From a virus: 64,000 nt of DNA. The stretch spans positions 124,001 through 188,000 of the IMG/VR virus record IMGVR_UViG_3300044611_002466; one strand, 5' to 3'. The translations under genes and the position numbers were made by a program. Shown in pieces: positions 51,401-58,165 of the stretch. The stretch's first letter is position 1, and each line of letters begins with the position of its first letter. The notes below the pieces were generated by a model. The model made no database searches. It saw only the letters and a list, made by a program, of their open reading frames with translations, and was not told where the DNA came from.

Positions 51401-54054
51401 GCAACCCCGCCTGGAGCGAGGGAGGCATCTACTCCGAGGACGTCCTGGGGGCTGGCCGCTGGCTCTACCCGACCGTCGGCGTCTACGACTTCGGGGCGTC
51501 TCCGTACGCCGGGACGGGGTCCTTCTCCGGCTGGGAGGCCCCCACCCAGCTCGGCAACGCCGGGCAGGTGTACCCACCGGGAGTCGCGGACGCGGCGGTG
51601 AGCGCGGAGCTGCTCGCCCCTGACTACGCCATCTTCAACTACGCGCACTCCGGCATCGTGCACATCGCGGACGTGAGCGCGATGGTCCCCCCGATCGCCG
51701 CGCCCTTCAACCGCTTCGTGGGCTGCCGTTTCAAGATCGACGACGCTGCGGCAGATCTCGACCAGGTCGAGTTCGCCATCGTGGGCTCGGTGGTGTCTGC
51801 AGAGAACCGCCTCTACCTCGCGCTGCACAGTGAGACAGAGACCATCGACGTGGACGCGGGCCAGGACCGCGAGTTCAAGATCCTGGGGCAGCGCTGGCAC
51901 GAAGCGCACCTCAACGTGGGCGAGTACCTCTTCTTCGGTACCAGCCTCGGACGGGGCTCGCTGGAAGACGTCCCGCTGGTCGGACTGCTCGCGGACGAGA
52001 TCAACAGCGCGGTGTCGCGCGGACCGCTCGCCACGCCCTCCTACCCGGAGCTGCAGACGGTCGAGGCACTCTCCCCCTACTCGTGGACTGGTCACGATGG
52101 TGTTCGTATCGGACTTGCCTCTGGGCTGTCGGATATGCCGAATGTCGACGTCACCTCGACAGCGTACGCCAGCGCGATCACATGGCCAGAGGGCGCCCAC
52201 ACCTTCGTACACCATGGGTGGGCCGAGGACTCCTTCGAGCCCCGCGGAGCGTTCCCCAACTTCGCGTCAGTTGCGGTGGATCAGGCGCTCGATGCGGGAG
52301 ATCCGACGCTCGACAGCACGTACAAAGGCTCACTGCTCGTCAACGACGTAGCGATCTCGTTTCCTGGCTCGGGCACGGCAGGCCAGTTGACTTGGTCTGA
52401 GAGGTGGGGCGGATGCCTCCACCTGAACCGAAGCTCTGCCGGGCCCGCTATGCAGATGCGCGTCTGGCGGCCCGGACACTCGGTTGTATTTCAGAGCCAC
52501 CTGTCACTGCGCGTAACGCTCCTCGTACGGGTACACGACTCGAAGTCATTGACCATCGCGCTGCGGAAGGCGAACGGCGACGCCGTTGCAACCGGGGATG
52601 CGGCGGTTCTGGCCAGTACCACGCCCCAGGAGGTCGTTGTTGATCTGAGCGTTCTCGACGAGGCCGTCCTTCACGAAGGCGCCGTAGGCTCCGTCGCCGC
52701 GGACCGCAGCGCGGAGATGCTCTTCCCCACGCTCGACATCCGCGTGGAGAACACCGGTGGCGACGTCTACCTTCTCGAGTTCAGGGTGGAGCAGCTGACG
52801 CGGCCCATCCTGCAGGATGGGCCGCTCCTGGTGGCGGGCCCGATCCTCGCGCACGCCTTTCGCCACACCGAGGCTGTCAAGGGGTACGACACGCGCGGTC
52901 CCCTGGACGCGGACATGCTCACGGGCAGTGGGTACGGCCTTGCGACCGCATCGCTCGACCCGATCCTCTCTTCGGATCCGGACTCTGTGTGGGATCGCAT
53001 CGGCGAACAGGAGGTAGACGGGACTCCGGGACGCATTCGCGCGAACCTCAGCGGTGGCGGTGATCTCTGGCACCAGATGGTAGCTCCCAGAGAGCTCTTC
53101 TTCTCCAGGGGACCCGCCTCCGCCACCATCACGTTGGTGAACGGCGCGTACGACCCCCTCTTCTTCATCTACAAGACATGCGACACGACGGGGGTGGACT
53201 CGGACATCCATAGCGAGAACTTCCAACTGCCTGGTAGGACCGGATTCTCGATACCGTTCGACCCGCCGCACGGGGCGCTGCTCACATCCCTCGCGCTCAG
53301 TATGAGCTTTCGACCGAACTACTACACCGGCGATGACGAGCTGCACTGGGGCATCTTCCGCGCGTTGAATGCGACGGGACTCATCACCCTGGGCAGCAGC
53401 GCCACCGTCAAGGAGGTCCTGGACAAGGCGACAAACGATACGGCCGCGGGGGTCTATGTGGACCTTTGGAGACACAACGCACTGGATACTGGAATCGTGG
53501 AGCCGCAGAATGCCGAGTTTAGCGAGGCACTGCCGCTCTTCGGGTATCCCGAACGGCTTGCACGTCTCCCCATCGATCTGTCCGGCGTAGCGCCTCCGAC
53601 GTGGCGTGCAAATCAAGTAGATCCCACGAAGGTCCCTGTACTCACCGGACGCGGAGCCGAGGTGTTTGCCGGACAGGAGCACTTCGTCCGGAGGAGCTGG
53701 GACCTACTTCAGGCGGTCGACGCCGCGCACCATCAGGCGCTACGAGTCGATCGCAGGCAATACACGTACTTCATCACGATCTCGTTCTGGGGCGGCCCTC
53801 GCGGTACGGGTACGCTCGACGGCAGCACCGTCTACGAGTACTCCAGGATCCCTGTAGGGGTGATGGCGGAGCACAATGACGGCATCACGCTGGGCGGCAC
53901 TCTGGGCGACCCCACTGTGCGCGTTGCGGCAGGCTACCCCGGCGAGTACGGCGGTCCGAACAACGCGGACAACATGAACTTCCCGCCCCAGGCGAAGTTC
54001 CGCGGTGCCCGACTTGGGTGGATCACGGACCGCGCAGGGAACGGGGGCTGGTAG
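48454..54054 (+). CDS. Giant tail fibre-like protein, 1866 aa
   Basis: Long all-beta protein with many Gly, Thr, Ser and Asp. One GD module lies near nt 49514 (GDVATITGAAVSSPFN, then DGTYLVETVVS), then further beta segments. Third codon positions become more mixed in the last third (about 52300-53900), suggesting an exchanged distal receptor-binding end. No enzymatic motif seen. It is the last gene of the tail operon and ends just before a minus-strand terminator. No downstream chaperone is apparent. Confidence 0.55.
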   Translation: MSTKYIRRPFAMGNTANPVVVIPELRGSLLKNASGGFSGLPLPSELAIETEELTTAGGVSVVFSTATTMTQILADIAGTAGLVGFVTAEEVEGCLVLRSTGSGEGAYIRIMPPVSGFDDASAVFGFDVYPHPLATVSAGDLLDAPARPRQQVNPVGTKFIATGEDRVGAAYNRALQMLALNADTLYTWLQRSLARPVGLTINAADHAAYLVTNIDGSIAQLDLSNLAAFDSALADVRLCVGGSIGLSRSSSLREISELYEVTDAELKEIPAQDRIVRIGAVTRGQRTAVLPTFVDETSAPSTPVPDTYRTSVDGGNALGVDRAKHAGVVISEIRQRTTIVCTGATFVTNGVTAGDVATITGAAVSSPFNHDGTYLVETVVSEEELVLRPADTSETCRELNPAAGAFGSVVITSGGEWERSLWVSFYPPIPRMPEGGSFVLVVPVETALGALALADIARGSTRTNNNVAGWAVLNLWRGLTLSGLYQGMAGQNGSGFFGSITHRPLRLDRQAAATTAAGTTARSSTGTSTLDLHTLRLTAAATDRFDTADVGLTILLTTPASVFYADEPWTVVRLIDNSTVELAPPIFRAGYQEADGSTLPITSWSLVEGDAIDLHGAMHVVSPEYFGEGDDAPAEGGYVFSREQRDESSTAPPVPGFFSFLHLERIRLTADGTNITVTAAGPLSADDVLPLSFAPEDTSNIFGESYETKTGALQSSLTFVRLLNGKNAGLYRVKDVKDASVSVDAITVQRLDGTPVVFTAETEVQVCFYNAKVGASVPIHGGPGAAAVFSSAMSLFADAKEPDHAADYGLRLGWRGVGGGIVAYVNDPEFKAYDNGDAGDGPLITAVLHAPADGIDIKTTGADSGATARRASFGFRVRAHTNRHNYALSNPGAAGPLFHSQASFGGYVGQTGSDPALVLVKQDRDEAGDESTQYSKLTPSAALLVGRAGPSSADDLSGPSGRGSALEAAGSIYAYRHTFTAGSNPAWSEGGIYSEDVLGAGRWLYPTVGVYDFGASPYAGTGSFSGWEAPTQLGNAGQVYPPGVADAAVSAELLAPDYAIFNYAHSGIVHIADVSAMVPPIAAPFNRFVGCRFKIDDAAADLDQVEFAIVGSVVSAENRLYLALHSETETIDVDAGQDREFKILGQRWHEAHLNVGEYLFFGTSLGRGSLEDVPLVGLLADEINSAVSRGPLATPSYPELQTVEALSPYSWTGHDGVRIGLASGLSDMPNVDVTSTAYASAITWPEGAHTFVHHGWAEDSFEPRGAFPNFASVAVDQALDAGDPTLDSTYKGSLLVNDVAISFPGSGTAGQLTWSERWGGCLHLNRSSAGPAMQMRVWRPGHSVVFQSHLSLRVTLLVRVHDSKSLTIALRKANGDAVATGDAAVLASTTPQEVVVDLSVLDEAVLHEGAVGSVAADRSAEMLFPTLDIRVENTGGDVYLLEFRVEQLTRPILQDGPLLVAGPILAHAFRHTEAVKGYDTRGPLDADMLTGSGYGLATASLDPILSSDPDSVWDRIGEQEVDGTPGRIRANLSGGGDLWHQMVAPRELFFSRGPASATITLVNGAYDPLFFIYKTCDTTGVDSDIHSENFQLPGRTGFSIPFDPPHGALLTSLALSMSFRPNYYTGDDELHWGIFRALNATGLITLGSSATVKEVLDKATNDTAAGVYVDLWRHNALDTGIVEPQNAEFSEALPLFGYPERLARLPIDLSGVAPPTWRANQVDPTKVPVLTGRGAEVFAGQEHFVRRSWDLLQAVDAAHHQALRVDRRQYTYFITISFWGGPRGTGTLDGSTVYEYSRIPVGVMAEHNDGITLGGTLGDPTVRVAAGYPGEYGGPNNADNMNFPPQAKFRGARLGWITDRAGNGGW

Positions 54055-54057
54055 GGG

Positions 54058-54094
54058 CTAAAAGGGAACGGGCGGGGTTGAATCCCGCCCGTTC
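54058..54094 (-). terminator. Rho-independent terminator
   Basis: Perfect 11 bp stem (54066-54076 with 54084-54094) and a 7 base loop, followed on the minus strand by CCTTTTAGCCC. It closes the minus run to its right and may also stop plus transcripts from the fibre gene. Confidence 0.75.
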
Positions 54095-54166
54095 ACAGTG
54101 AGCTCGCCGCGCTCAGGTACCTCGCGCCCATGTCCCTTGCGGGTGCGATCGGTAGCCCGAGGCGGC

Positions 54167-54307
54167 TCACTCTGAGAGCGGTACACCGAGGCGTAGAAGC
54201 TGGCCGAGGAGGGCGGCATCCGCGCTGTTGACGTCCAGATAGACATGAAGGTTCTCTTCAGCCCACTGAAGCAGTTCCTCCGTGGAGAGCCCACGGAGGA
54301 ATGCCAC
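54167..54307 (-). CDS. Small protein, 46 aa
   Basis: GTG start with GAGG five bases upstream opens a 46 codon frame: LRGLSTEELLQWAEENLHVYL, then a helix (ADAALLGQLLRLGV). Too short for a family call, but the ribosome site, the codon choice and the terminator below it support a gene. It is the last gene of the replication run. Confidence 0.5.
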   Translation of the reverse strand: MAFLRGLSTEELLQWAEENLHVYLDVNSADAALLGQLLRLGVPLSE

Positions 54308-54348
54308 GTCTACCTCTACGAAACGCCCCTCCGAACCCTCTCGGTCGC

Positions 54349-55173
54349 TTAGCCCTGGACGCGCTTCAGGACGTCGCTGAGGTCCTTGTCCTTCTTGTCG
54401 ATGTCGTTCAGGTAGAGCGACTCGATGCCGACGTGCGCCTCGGCGAGCTGGGCCTTCATGCCCTTGAGCGTCTTGGTGGTGTTCGCGTCGGAGGCATCCA
54501 CCTTCGCGTCCACCTCGGCCAGGACCTTCTCGATGACGTCGAGGCGCCCGTTGAGAGCATCCAGCCCCTTCGTCACGGTTCCGAGGCTGTTGCTCAGCAC
54601 GGTGGCCCAGGACGGCTCCACGTCCTTGGCGGCCGGCTCCGCCGGCTCGTCCTTGGCACCACGACCGCGGCCGCGGGTCGCCGGCTCCGCCGGCTCCTCG
54701 TCCTTGGCGGCCCGGCCACGGCGGGCCGGCTCCGCCGGCTCCGCCGGCTCATCCTTGGCACCCCGGCGGCCGCGGGTCGGCTCCGCGGGCTCCTCATCCT
54801 TGGCGCCCCGGCGACCACGGGCCGGCTCCGCGGGCTCCTCATCCTTGGCACCACGACCGCGGCCGCGGGCCGGCGGCTCAGCCGGCTCCTCGTCCTTGGC
54901 GGCCCGGCCACGGCGGGCCGGCGGCTCCTCCTCATCCTTGGCACCCCGGCGGCCGCGGGCCGGCGGCTCCTCGTCCTTGCCCTTGGCCTTCGCCTTGTCG
55001 GTGAGGTCCAGGACCTCTTCGTCGTCGAGCTTCTCGATGTTGGGGTACTTGGAGGCGAGGAGGGTGTAGATGTCCTCGATCGACTTCTGGAAGAGGGTCA
55101 TGTCGTTCGCGGCGGCCAGACCGGTGGCAATCGCGAGCTGACGAAGGCTGGACTTCTTGGCAGTGGCAGACAT
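54349..55173 (-). CDS. KDEEP/RGR-repeat protein, possible nucleoid-associated factor, 274 aa
   Basis: Residues 1-65 are helical and partly basic. Residues 66-182 are eight imperfect units of 9-17 residues, KDE(E)P(A/E)EP..RGR(G)A, alternately acidic and Arg/Gly-rich, resembling histone-tail or AT-hook-like flexible regions. Residues 190-274 are a likely coiled coil (LDALNGRLDVIEKVLAEVDAKVD). This looks like a DNA-binding or scaffold protein of the replication run, but no binding is shown. I start at the ATG at 55173 with AGGA upstream. Confidence 0.5.
   Translation of the reverse strand: MSATAKKSSLRQLAIATGLAAANDMTLFQKSIEDIYTLLASKYPNIEKLDDEEVLDLTDKAKAKGKDEEPPARGRRGAKDEEEPPARRGRAAKDEEPAEPPARGRGRGAKDEEPAEPARGRRGAKDEEPAEPTRGRRGAKDEPAEPAEPARRGRAAKDEEPAEPATRGRGRGAKDEPAEPAAKDVEPSWATVLSNSLGTVTKGLDALNGRLDVIEKVLAEVDAKVDASDANTTKTLKGMKAQLAEAHVGIESLYLNDIDKKDKDLSDVLKRVQG
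54630..54978 (-). repeat. Coding repeat region, 8 imperfect units
   Basis: Tandem imperfect units of about 27-51 bases encoding KDE(E)P..RGR, roughly the middle third of the 54349-55173 gene. They differ in length and sequence, so expansion by slippage or unequal exchange is likely. Confidence 0.7.
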
Positions 55174-55384
55174 CTTGTGCAGTTCCTGTTCATTCGACGG
55201 GCTGAAGGACGTTGGAAGCAAGGCGTGCACGCCCATCGACTCGAGCACCCTTACACGCGCCGCGTGAACACCACGCGACGCCTCTACATACAACTCACAG
55301 CGACTCCTATCCAGCAGCATCCGGGCTGTCACCCTCGCGCATTCGGACAGGAACTCGCATTTCAAGCAGTGTCGCGACGTGCCA
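55174..55384 (-). other. 211 base gap, possible coding extension
   Basis: No separate gene with a good ribosome site is seen. The frame of the 54349 gene is open back to a GTG at 55398 and would add a Cys-rich start (TCSDGTSRHCLKC, then EFLSEC). Its C-x2-C-x5-C matches the end of the Cas4-like protein (CSECHYLTDC), so it may be a genuine coding segment or a remnant. Confidence 0.35.
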
Positions 55385-55735
55385 TCAGAGCATGTCACGG
55401 CTGAACCCGGTAGTCCTCCCGTCGCCCCAACATCTCATAACGATGAGGTCGGGACAGCCGAACGTCGTACACTTTCCGCTGCATCCGGGGAGCTGGCTCA
55501 AGAGGCGGTTCCTGTGCCGCTCTATGTGCGCCTGCATGGCGACTCTACGCTCCTGCAGGGTGTCTGCACCGAGACCTTCCTCGGTAAGCAGCAACACGAC
55601 GAGCGACTCGCGGCTGCTGTCGCGAGACACGTTCCCGAGCCCAGCAGCACGCGCCACCTGAACCAACTCGCTACGGTTCAGGCGGCCCAAGAACTGGTCG
55701 AGTTGTTCGTCGGGGTTAGGGTTGGACACGTGCAT
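55385..55735 (-). CDS. Hypothetical Cys-containing protein, 116 aa
   Basis: Acidic helical protein (NPNPDEQLDQFLGRLNRSELVQVARAA) with a late CSGKC...C cluster (near residue 85) that could bind metal. The start lies within the end of the RusA-like gene. Unknown. Confidence 0.5.
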   Translation of the reverse strand: MHVSNPNPDEQLDQFLGRLNRSELVQVARAAGLGNVSRDSSRESLVVLLLTEEGLGADTLQERRVAMQAHIERHRNRLLSQLPGCSGKCTTFGCPDLIVMRCWGDGRTTGFSRDML

Positions 55736-56240
55736 CTCGCAGGTAAGTGGTCGGGATCCCGTACCTAAGCGGGTCCATCTCCTCCAGTATCATGTGCACC
55801 TCCGGCGCCCCAGTCGTGCTGACCATCTTGGCACCGTGACCCTCCCAGAAGAGGGAATCGTCGATACCGATGGCCTCGCTGAGACCATCTTCCAGGAGCT
55901 TACGTCTATTCGTGACGTCAACGCGCTTATACGCACTTTTCGTCGTTCCTTTAAGCCATCCCGCTGCGAGCAGCTCCTCCGCGGGGAAGACGAAGAAGAA
56001 GGACAATGCGTAGATCATCCAGGGCTTGTGCTCCTTTACGAACCTCTGCACCTCTACGAAGTGCTTGTCGTTGATGTGCCGCATGACCAGCTTCTTGTAG
56101 TCGACCGCCTCCTTGGTGTACCGGATGACGGCATGTCGCTTACCTCCGGCGTGAACGTATCCGATGTCTCGGATGGCGTTGTCCGACGGAGGCAGGACGT
56201 CGTAGGAGATGATCAAGCAGCGGGGAGACGCCGTCATCAT
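55716..56240 (-). CDS. RusA-like Holliday junction resolvase, 174 aa
   Basis: Opens with PPSDNAIRDIG, the RusA-type 'P-P-x-x-N' start, and carries VTNRRKLLEDGLSEAIGIDDSLFWEGHGAK, which matches the RusA 'D-x-x-N-x-x-K ... D-x-L ... D-D-x-x-x ... K' series with acidic catalytic residues. RusA cuts four-way DNA junctions from recombination. At 174 aa it is longer than RusA (120). The ATGA overlap with the previous gene ties it to the recombination set. Confidence 0.65.
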   Translation of the reverse strand: MMTASPRCLIISYDVLPPSDNAIRDIGYVHAGGKRHAVIRYTKEAVDYKKLVMRHINDKHFVEVQRFVKEHKPWMIYALSFFFVFPAEELLAAGWLKGTTKSAYKRVDVTNRRKLLEDGLSEAIGIDDSLFWEGHGAKMVSTTGAPEVHMILEEMDPLRYGIPTTYLRDARVQP

Positions 56241-56839
56241 ACACCTCGTCGACGGAACCTCTCGGCCCCCGGATGCGCGCTCGGGATCCTCTCGATGCTG
56301 CCGCCCCTGGAGCCCATGTCGAGATCCATGCGCTTCGTCTCGATGATGCGCGAGATGAACTTGATGTCGCGCGCCGCCCCCTCGGAGATCGTCGCGAGGA
56401 GCTCGTAGTAGGTCTTCGCCTCGATGTAGTTCGCGTTGGCCTCCACGTACCGGACATCAAGAGTGGTGAGATCTCCCTTCTCCTGCACCGTGCCGACCTT
56501 CGACTTTCGCACCGCAGCGAGCACGAGGTCGAGCTTCTCCTTCGAGGAGAGCATCTCCGCGCGCGCCAGGACCGCCTGGCTGGTCGTGTAGTCGGTATAC
56601 GCCACGTGCAGGGCGTAGTACTCGCCGATCTCGGTGGGAGAGAGTGACGGGAGGTTGAGCGGTATCTTCCCGTCGTACGAATGACCGCCCGGCATGAGCG
56701 GGGGTTCAGACCGCAGAGAAAGGCCAGTCCGGTGGAGTGCTCGAAGCGCTCTCTCTTCGGCGACGTCATAGCGGTCAAGTCCGTCCTCGAGACTGGTGGA
56801 CATCATGTCGCCCGTCCCAGACCTTGCGTCCCTGGACAT
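56237..56839 (-). CDS. Hypothetical protein of the recombination run, 200 aa
   Basis: Helical, with AEMLSSKEKLDLVLAAVRKSKVGTVQEKGDL and NYIEAKTYYELLATISEGAARDIKFISR. The position between a Cas4-like nuclease and RusA, in a run with RecA, recalls a recombination mediator such as UvsY, but no such motif can be shown. The ATG at 56839 is two bases after the previous stop; an ATG 11 codons later is possible. Confidence 0.5.
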   Translation of the reverse strand: MSRDARSGTGDMMSTSLEDGLDRYDVAEERALRALHRTGLSLRSEPPLMPGGHSYDGKIPLNLPSLSPTEIGEYYALHVAYTDYTTSQAVLARAEMLSSKEKLDLVLAAVRKSKVGTVQEKGDLTTLDVRYVEANANYIEAKTYYELLATISEGAARDIKFISRIIETKRMDLDMGSRGGSIERIPSAHPGAERFRRRGV

Positions 56840-56840
56840 G

Positions 56841-57713
56841 TCAGCGCCGTCCCACGAGGAACGCCTTGCCGCCCTTCTTGTCCAGGCGCTGCGGGCAGTC
56901 CGTCAGGTAGTGACATTCCGAGCACTCTGCCGGAGAGGCATCCGCGATGGGGAGGACCCCGCTCTCCAGAGCCTCGTTCACACGCGACCCCTTGGTGCGC
57001 GCCCAGCGGCTGAACACGGAGGGATCGTAGACCTCGACGTACTCCTTGATGTCGTACGGCCAGTCCTTCGAGATGTACAGGTACACCGTGAAGGGGACAT
57101 CGAGGGCCGTCGCGTACAGTCCGCCGGCCTGGATTCGGTGGTCTCCCTTGGGCTCCTTCAAGCCAGGAAAGTCCGAAGACCCGACGGTCTTGATCTCGAG
57201 GACCGCGCGTACCTTCGGCAGCGTGAGGAGTCCGTCGGTGTTCCCCGCCACCAGCGTGCCGAGCTCGATGCGCTTCTCGTCCTCGAACGCGGACCCGAAG
57301 TCCTCCCGCAGGATCTCCTGCACGATGTCGTGGACGGCATGTCCGATCGCGAAGGTGATCATCAGGGGCGGCTTGAACAGGCTCCGCGGCGCGTACTCCC
57401 CCGTCACGTCGTAGTACAGGCGGAGGACGCACTTGTCGGAGGACGAAGGGTGAATGACACCGATCGTCCGCGGCTTCTTGCGCTTCAACACGCCGGTGCC
57501 GCTGCAGTGGCTGCACGGCGCCTGCTCCGCCTCGATGGCCGCGAGCTCGGCCAAGTACTTCTCCCTGGTGAGGCCGACCGCCGTGGCCCGCCGCTTGAGG
57601 CCGGCGAGGACACGCTCACGCAGCTTCAGACTCTCCCCCGCCTCTTTGATCGCGCGTTCCGACGCTCCCTTGAGATCGTCGATGCTGTGAAAGACTCCGC
57701 TATGACCGCTCAT
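56841..57713 (-). CDS. Cas4/RecB-like PD-(D/E)XK nuclease, 290 aa
   Basis: Amino helical part with CSHCSG, then HPSSSDKCVLRLYYD (first Fe-S type Cys), GHAVHDIVQEIL, and the nuclease core: NTDGLL ... AVLEIKT, the 'D ... E-x-K' of the PD-(D/E)XK fold, then 'DHRIQAGGLYATAL' as the following helix with Q. The end has C-x2-C-x5-C (CSECHYLTDC), completing a likely four-Cys cluster. Such enzymes trim DNA ends for recombination or replication. ATGA overlap with the preceding gene, GGAGAGG site. Confidence 0.7.
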   Translation of the reverse strand: MSGHSGVFHSIDDLKGASERAIKEAGESLKLRERVLAGLKRRATAVGLTREKYLAELAAIEAEQAPCSHCSGTGVLKRKKPRTIGVIHPSSSDKCVLRLYYDVTGEYAPRSLFKPPLMITFAIGHAVHDIVQEILREDFGSAFEDEKRIELGTLVAGNTDGLLTLPKVRAVLEIKTVGSSDFPGLKEPKGDHRIQAGGLYATALDVPFTVYLYISKDWPYDIKEYVEVYDPSVFSRWARTKGSRVNEALESGVLPIADASPAECSECHYLTDCPQRLDKKGGKAFLVGRR

Positions 57714-58165
57714 GCACCTCTCCTGAAGCTGGCGAGAAGCAGGTCGAACCAGTCTCCTGGCACGACAACGTACTGCTCTCGCAGGTTGTCCTCGAACGAG
57801 ATCCTCATGACCGGGATCTCGTCTCCCTGTGCGGCGGCCGCGACCTTCCGGAGGTCCGCGCGTTGTAGCACAAACGATGCACGCACGGTGGTTTTGTCTT
57901 CCTCCCGAAGGACACCGCGGATCTTGATGTCTCCCTTGTCCCGCCCAGCACCAGAGTTGGCGGTGAGCTCGCCACCGAGACCGCGGGCGTTGAACCGCTC
58001 TTGGCGGCTCGACCTCCCGCGTGTCGTCTCGCGCTTGGGCAGGCGCTTCCTCTCGTGAGAGTCGCCGAACTGGATGAGGCACGCCTTACAGACGTAGCCT
58101 CGTCCAGTCGGCGCCTCCGACACGCCGACCCGCAGCGTGCACTGCGGGCACATCGGAACACGCAC
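57710..58165 (-). CDS. Zinc ribbon plus Hjc-like resolvase/nuclease domain, 151 aa
   Basis: Residues 6-31 are a zinc ribbon (CPQC ... CKAC). From about 60: GELTANSGAGRDKGDIKIRG, then REEDKTT and ASFVLQRADLRKVAAAAQGDEIPVMRISF, which follows the archaeal Hjc/phage resolvase layout (D, E-x-K, then a long helix and a closing strand). The E-x-K here reads E-D-K. A junction-resolving or end-trimming role is likely. Start GTG directly follows the RecA stop; an ATG four codons later is possible. Confidence 0.55.
   Translation of the reverse strand: MRVPMCPQCTLRVGVSEAPTGRGYVCKACLIQFGDSHERKRLPKRETTRGRSSRQERFNARGLGGELTANSGAGRDKGDIKIRGVLREEDKTTVRASFVLQRADLRKVAAAAQGDEIPVMRISFEDNLREQYVVVPGDWFDLLLASFRRGA

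Noticed and set aside
48577-52215. Open frame of about 1200 codons on the minus strand under the giant fibre gene
   Set aside because: High-GC third positions leave the opposite strand free of stops; the translation is rich in R, G, V and H with no domain, and no ribosome site precedes it.
54277-54299. CCTCCGTGG/CCACGGAGG inverted repeat
   Set aside because: It lies within the small 46 aa gene, just after its start, with no T-run; most likely coding chance or a weak leader hairpin.
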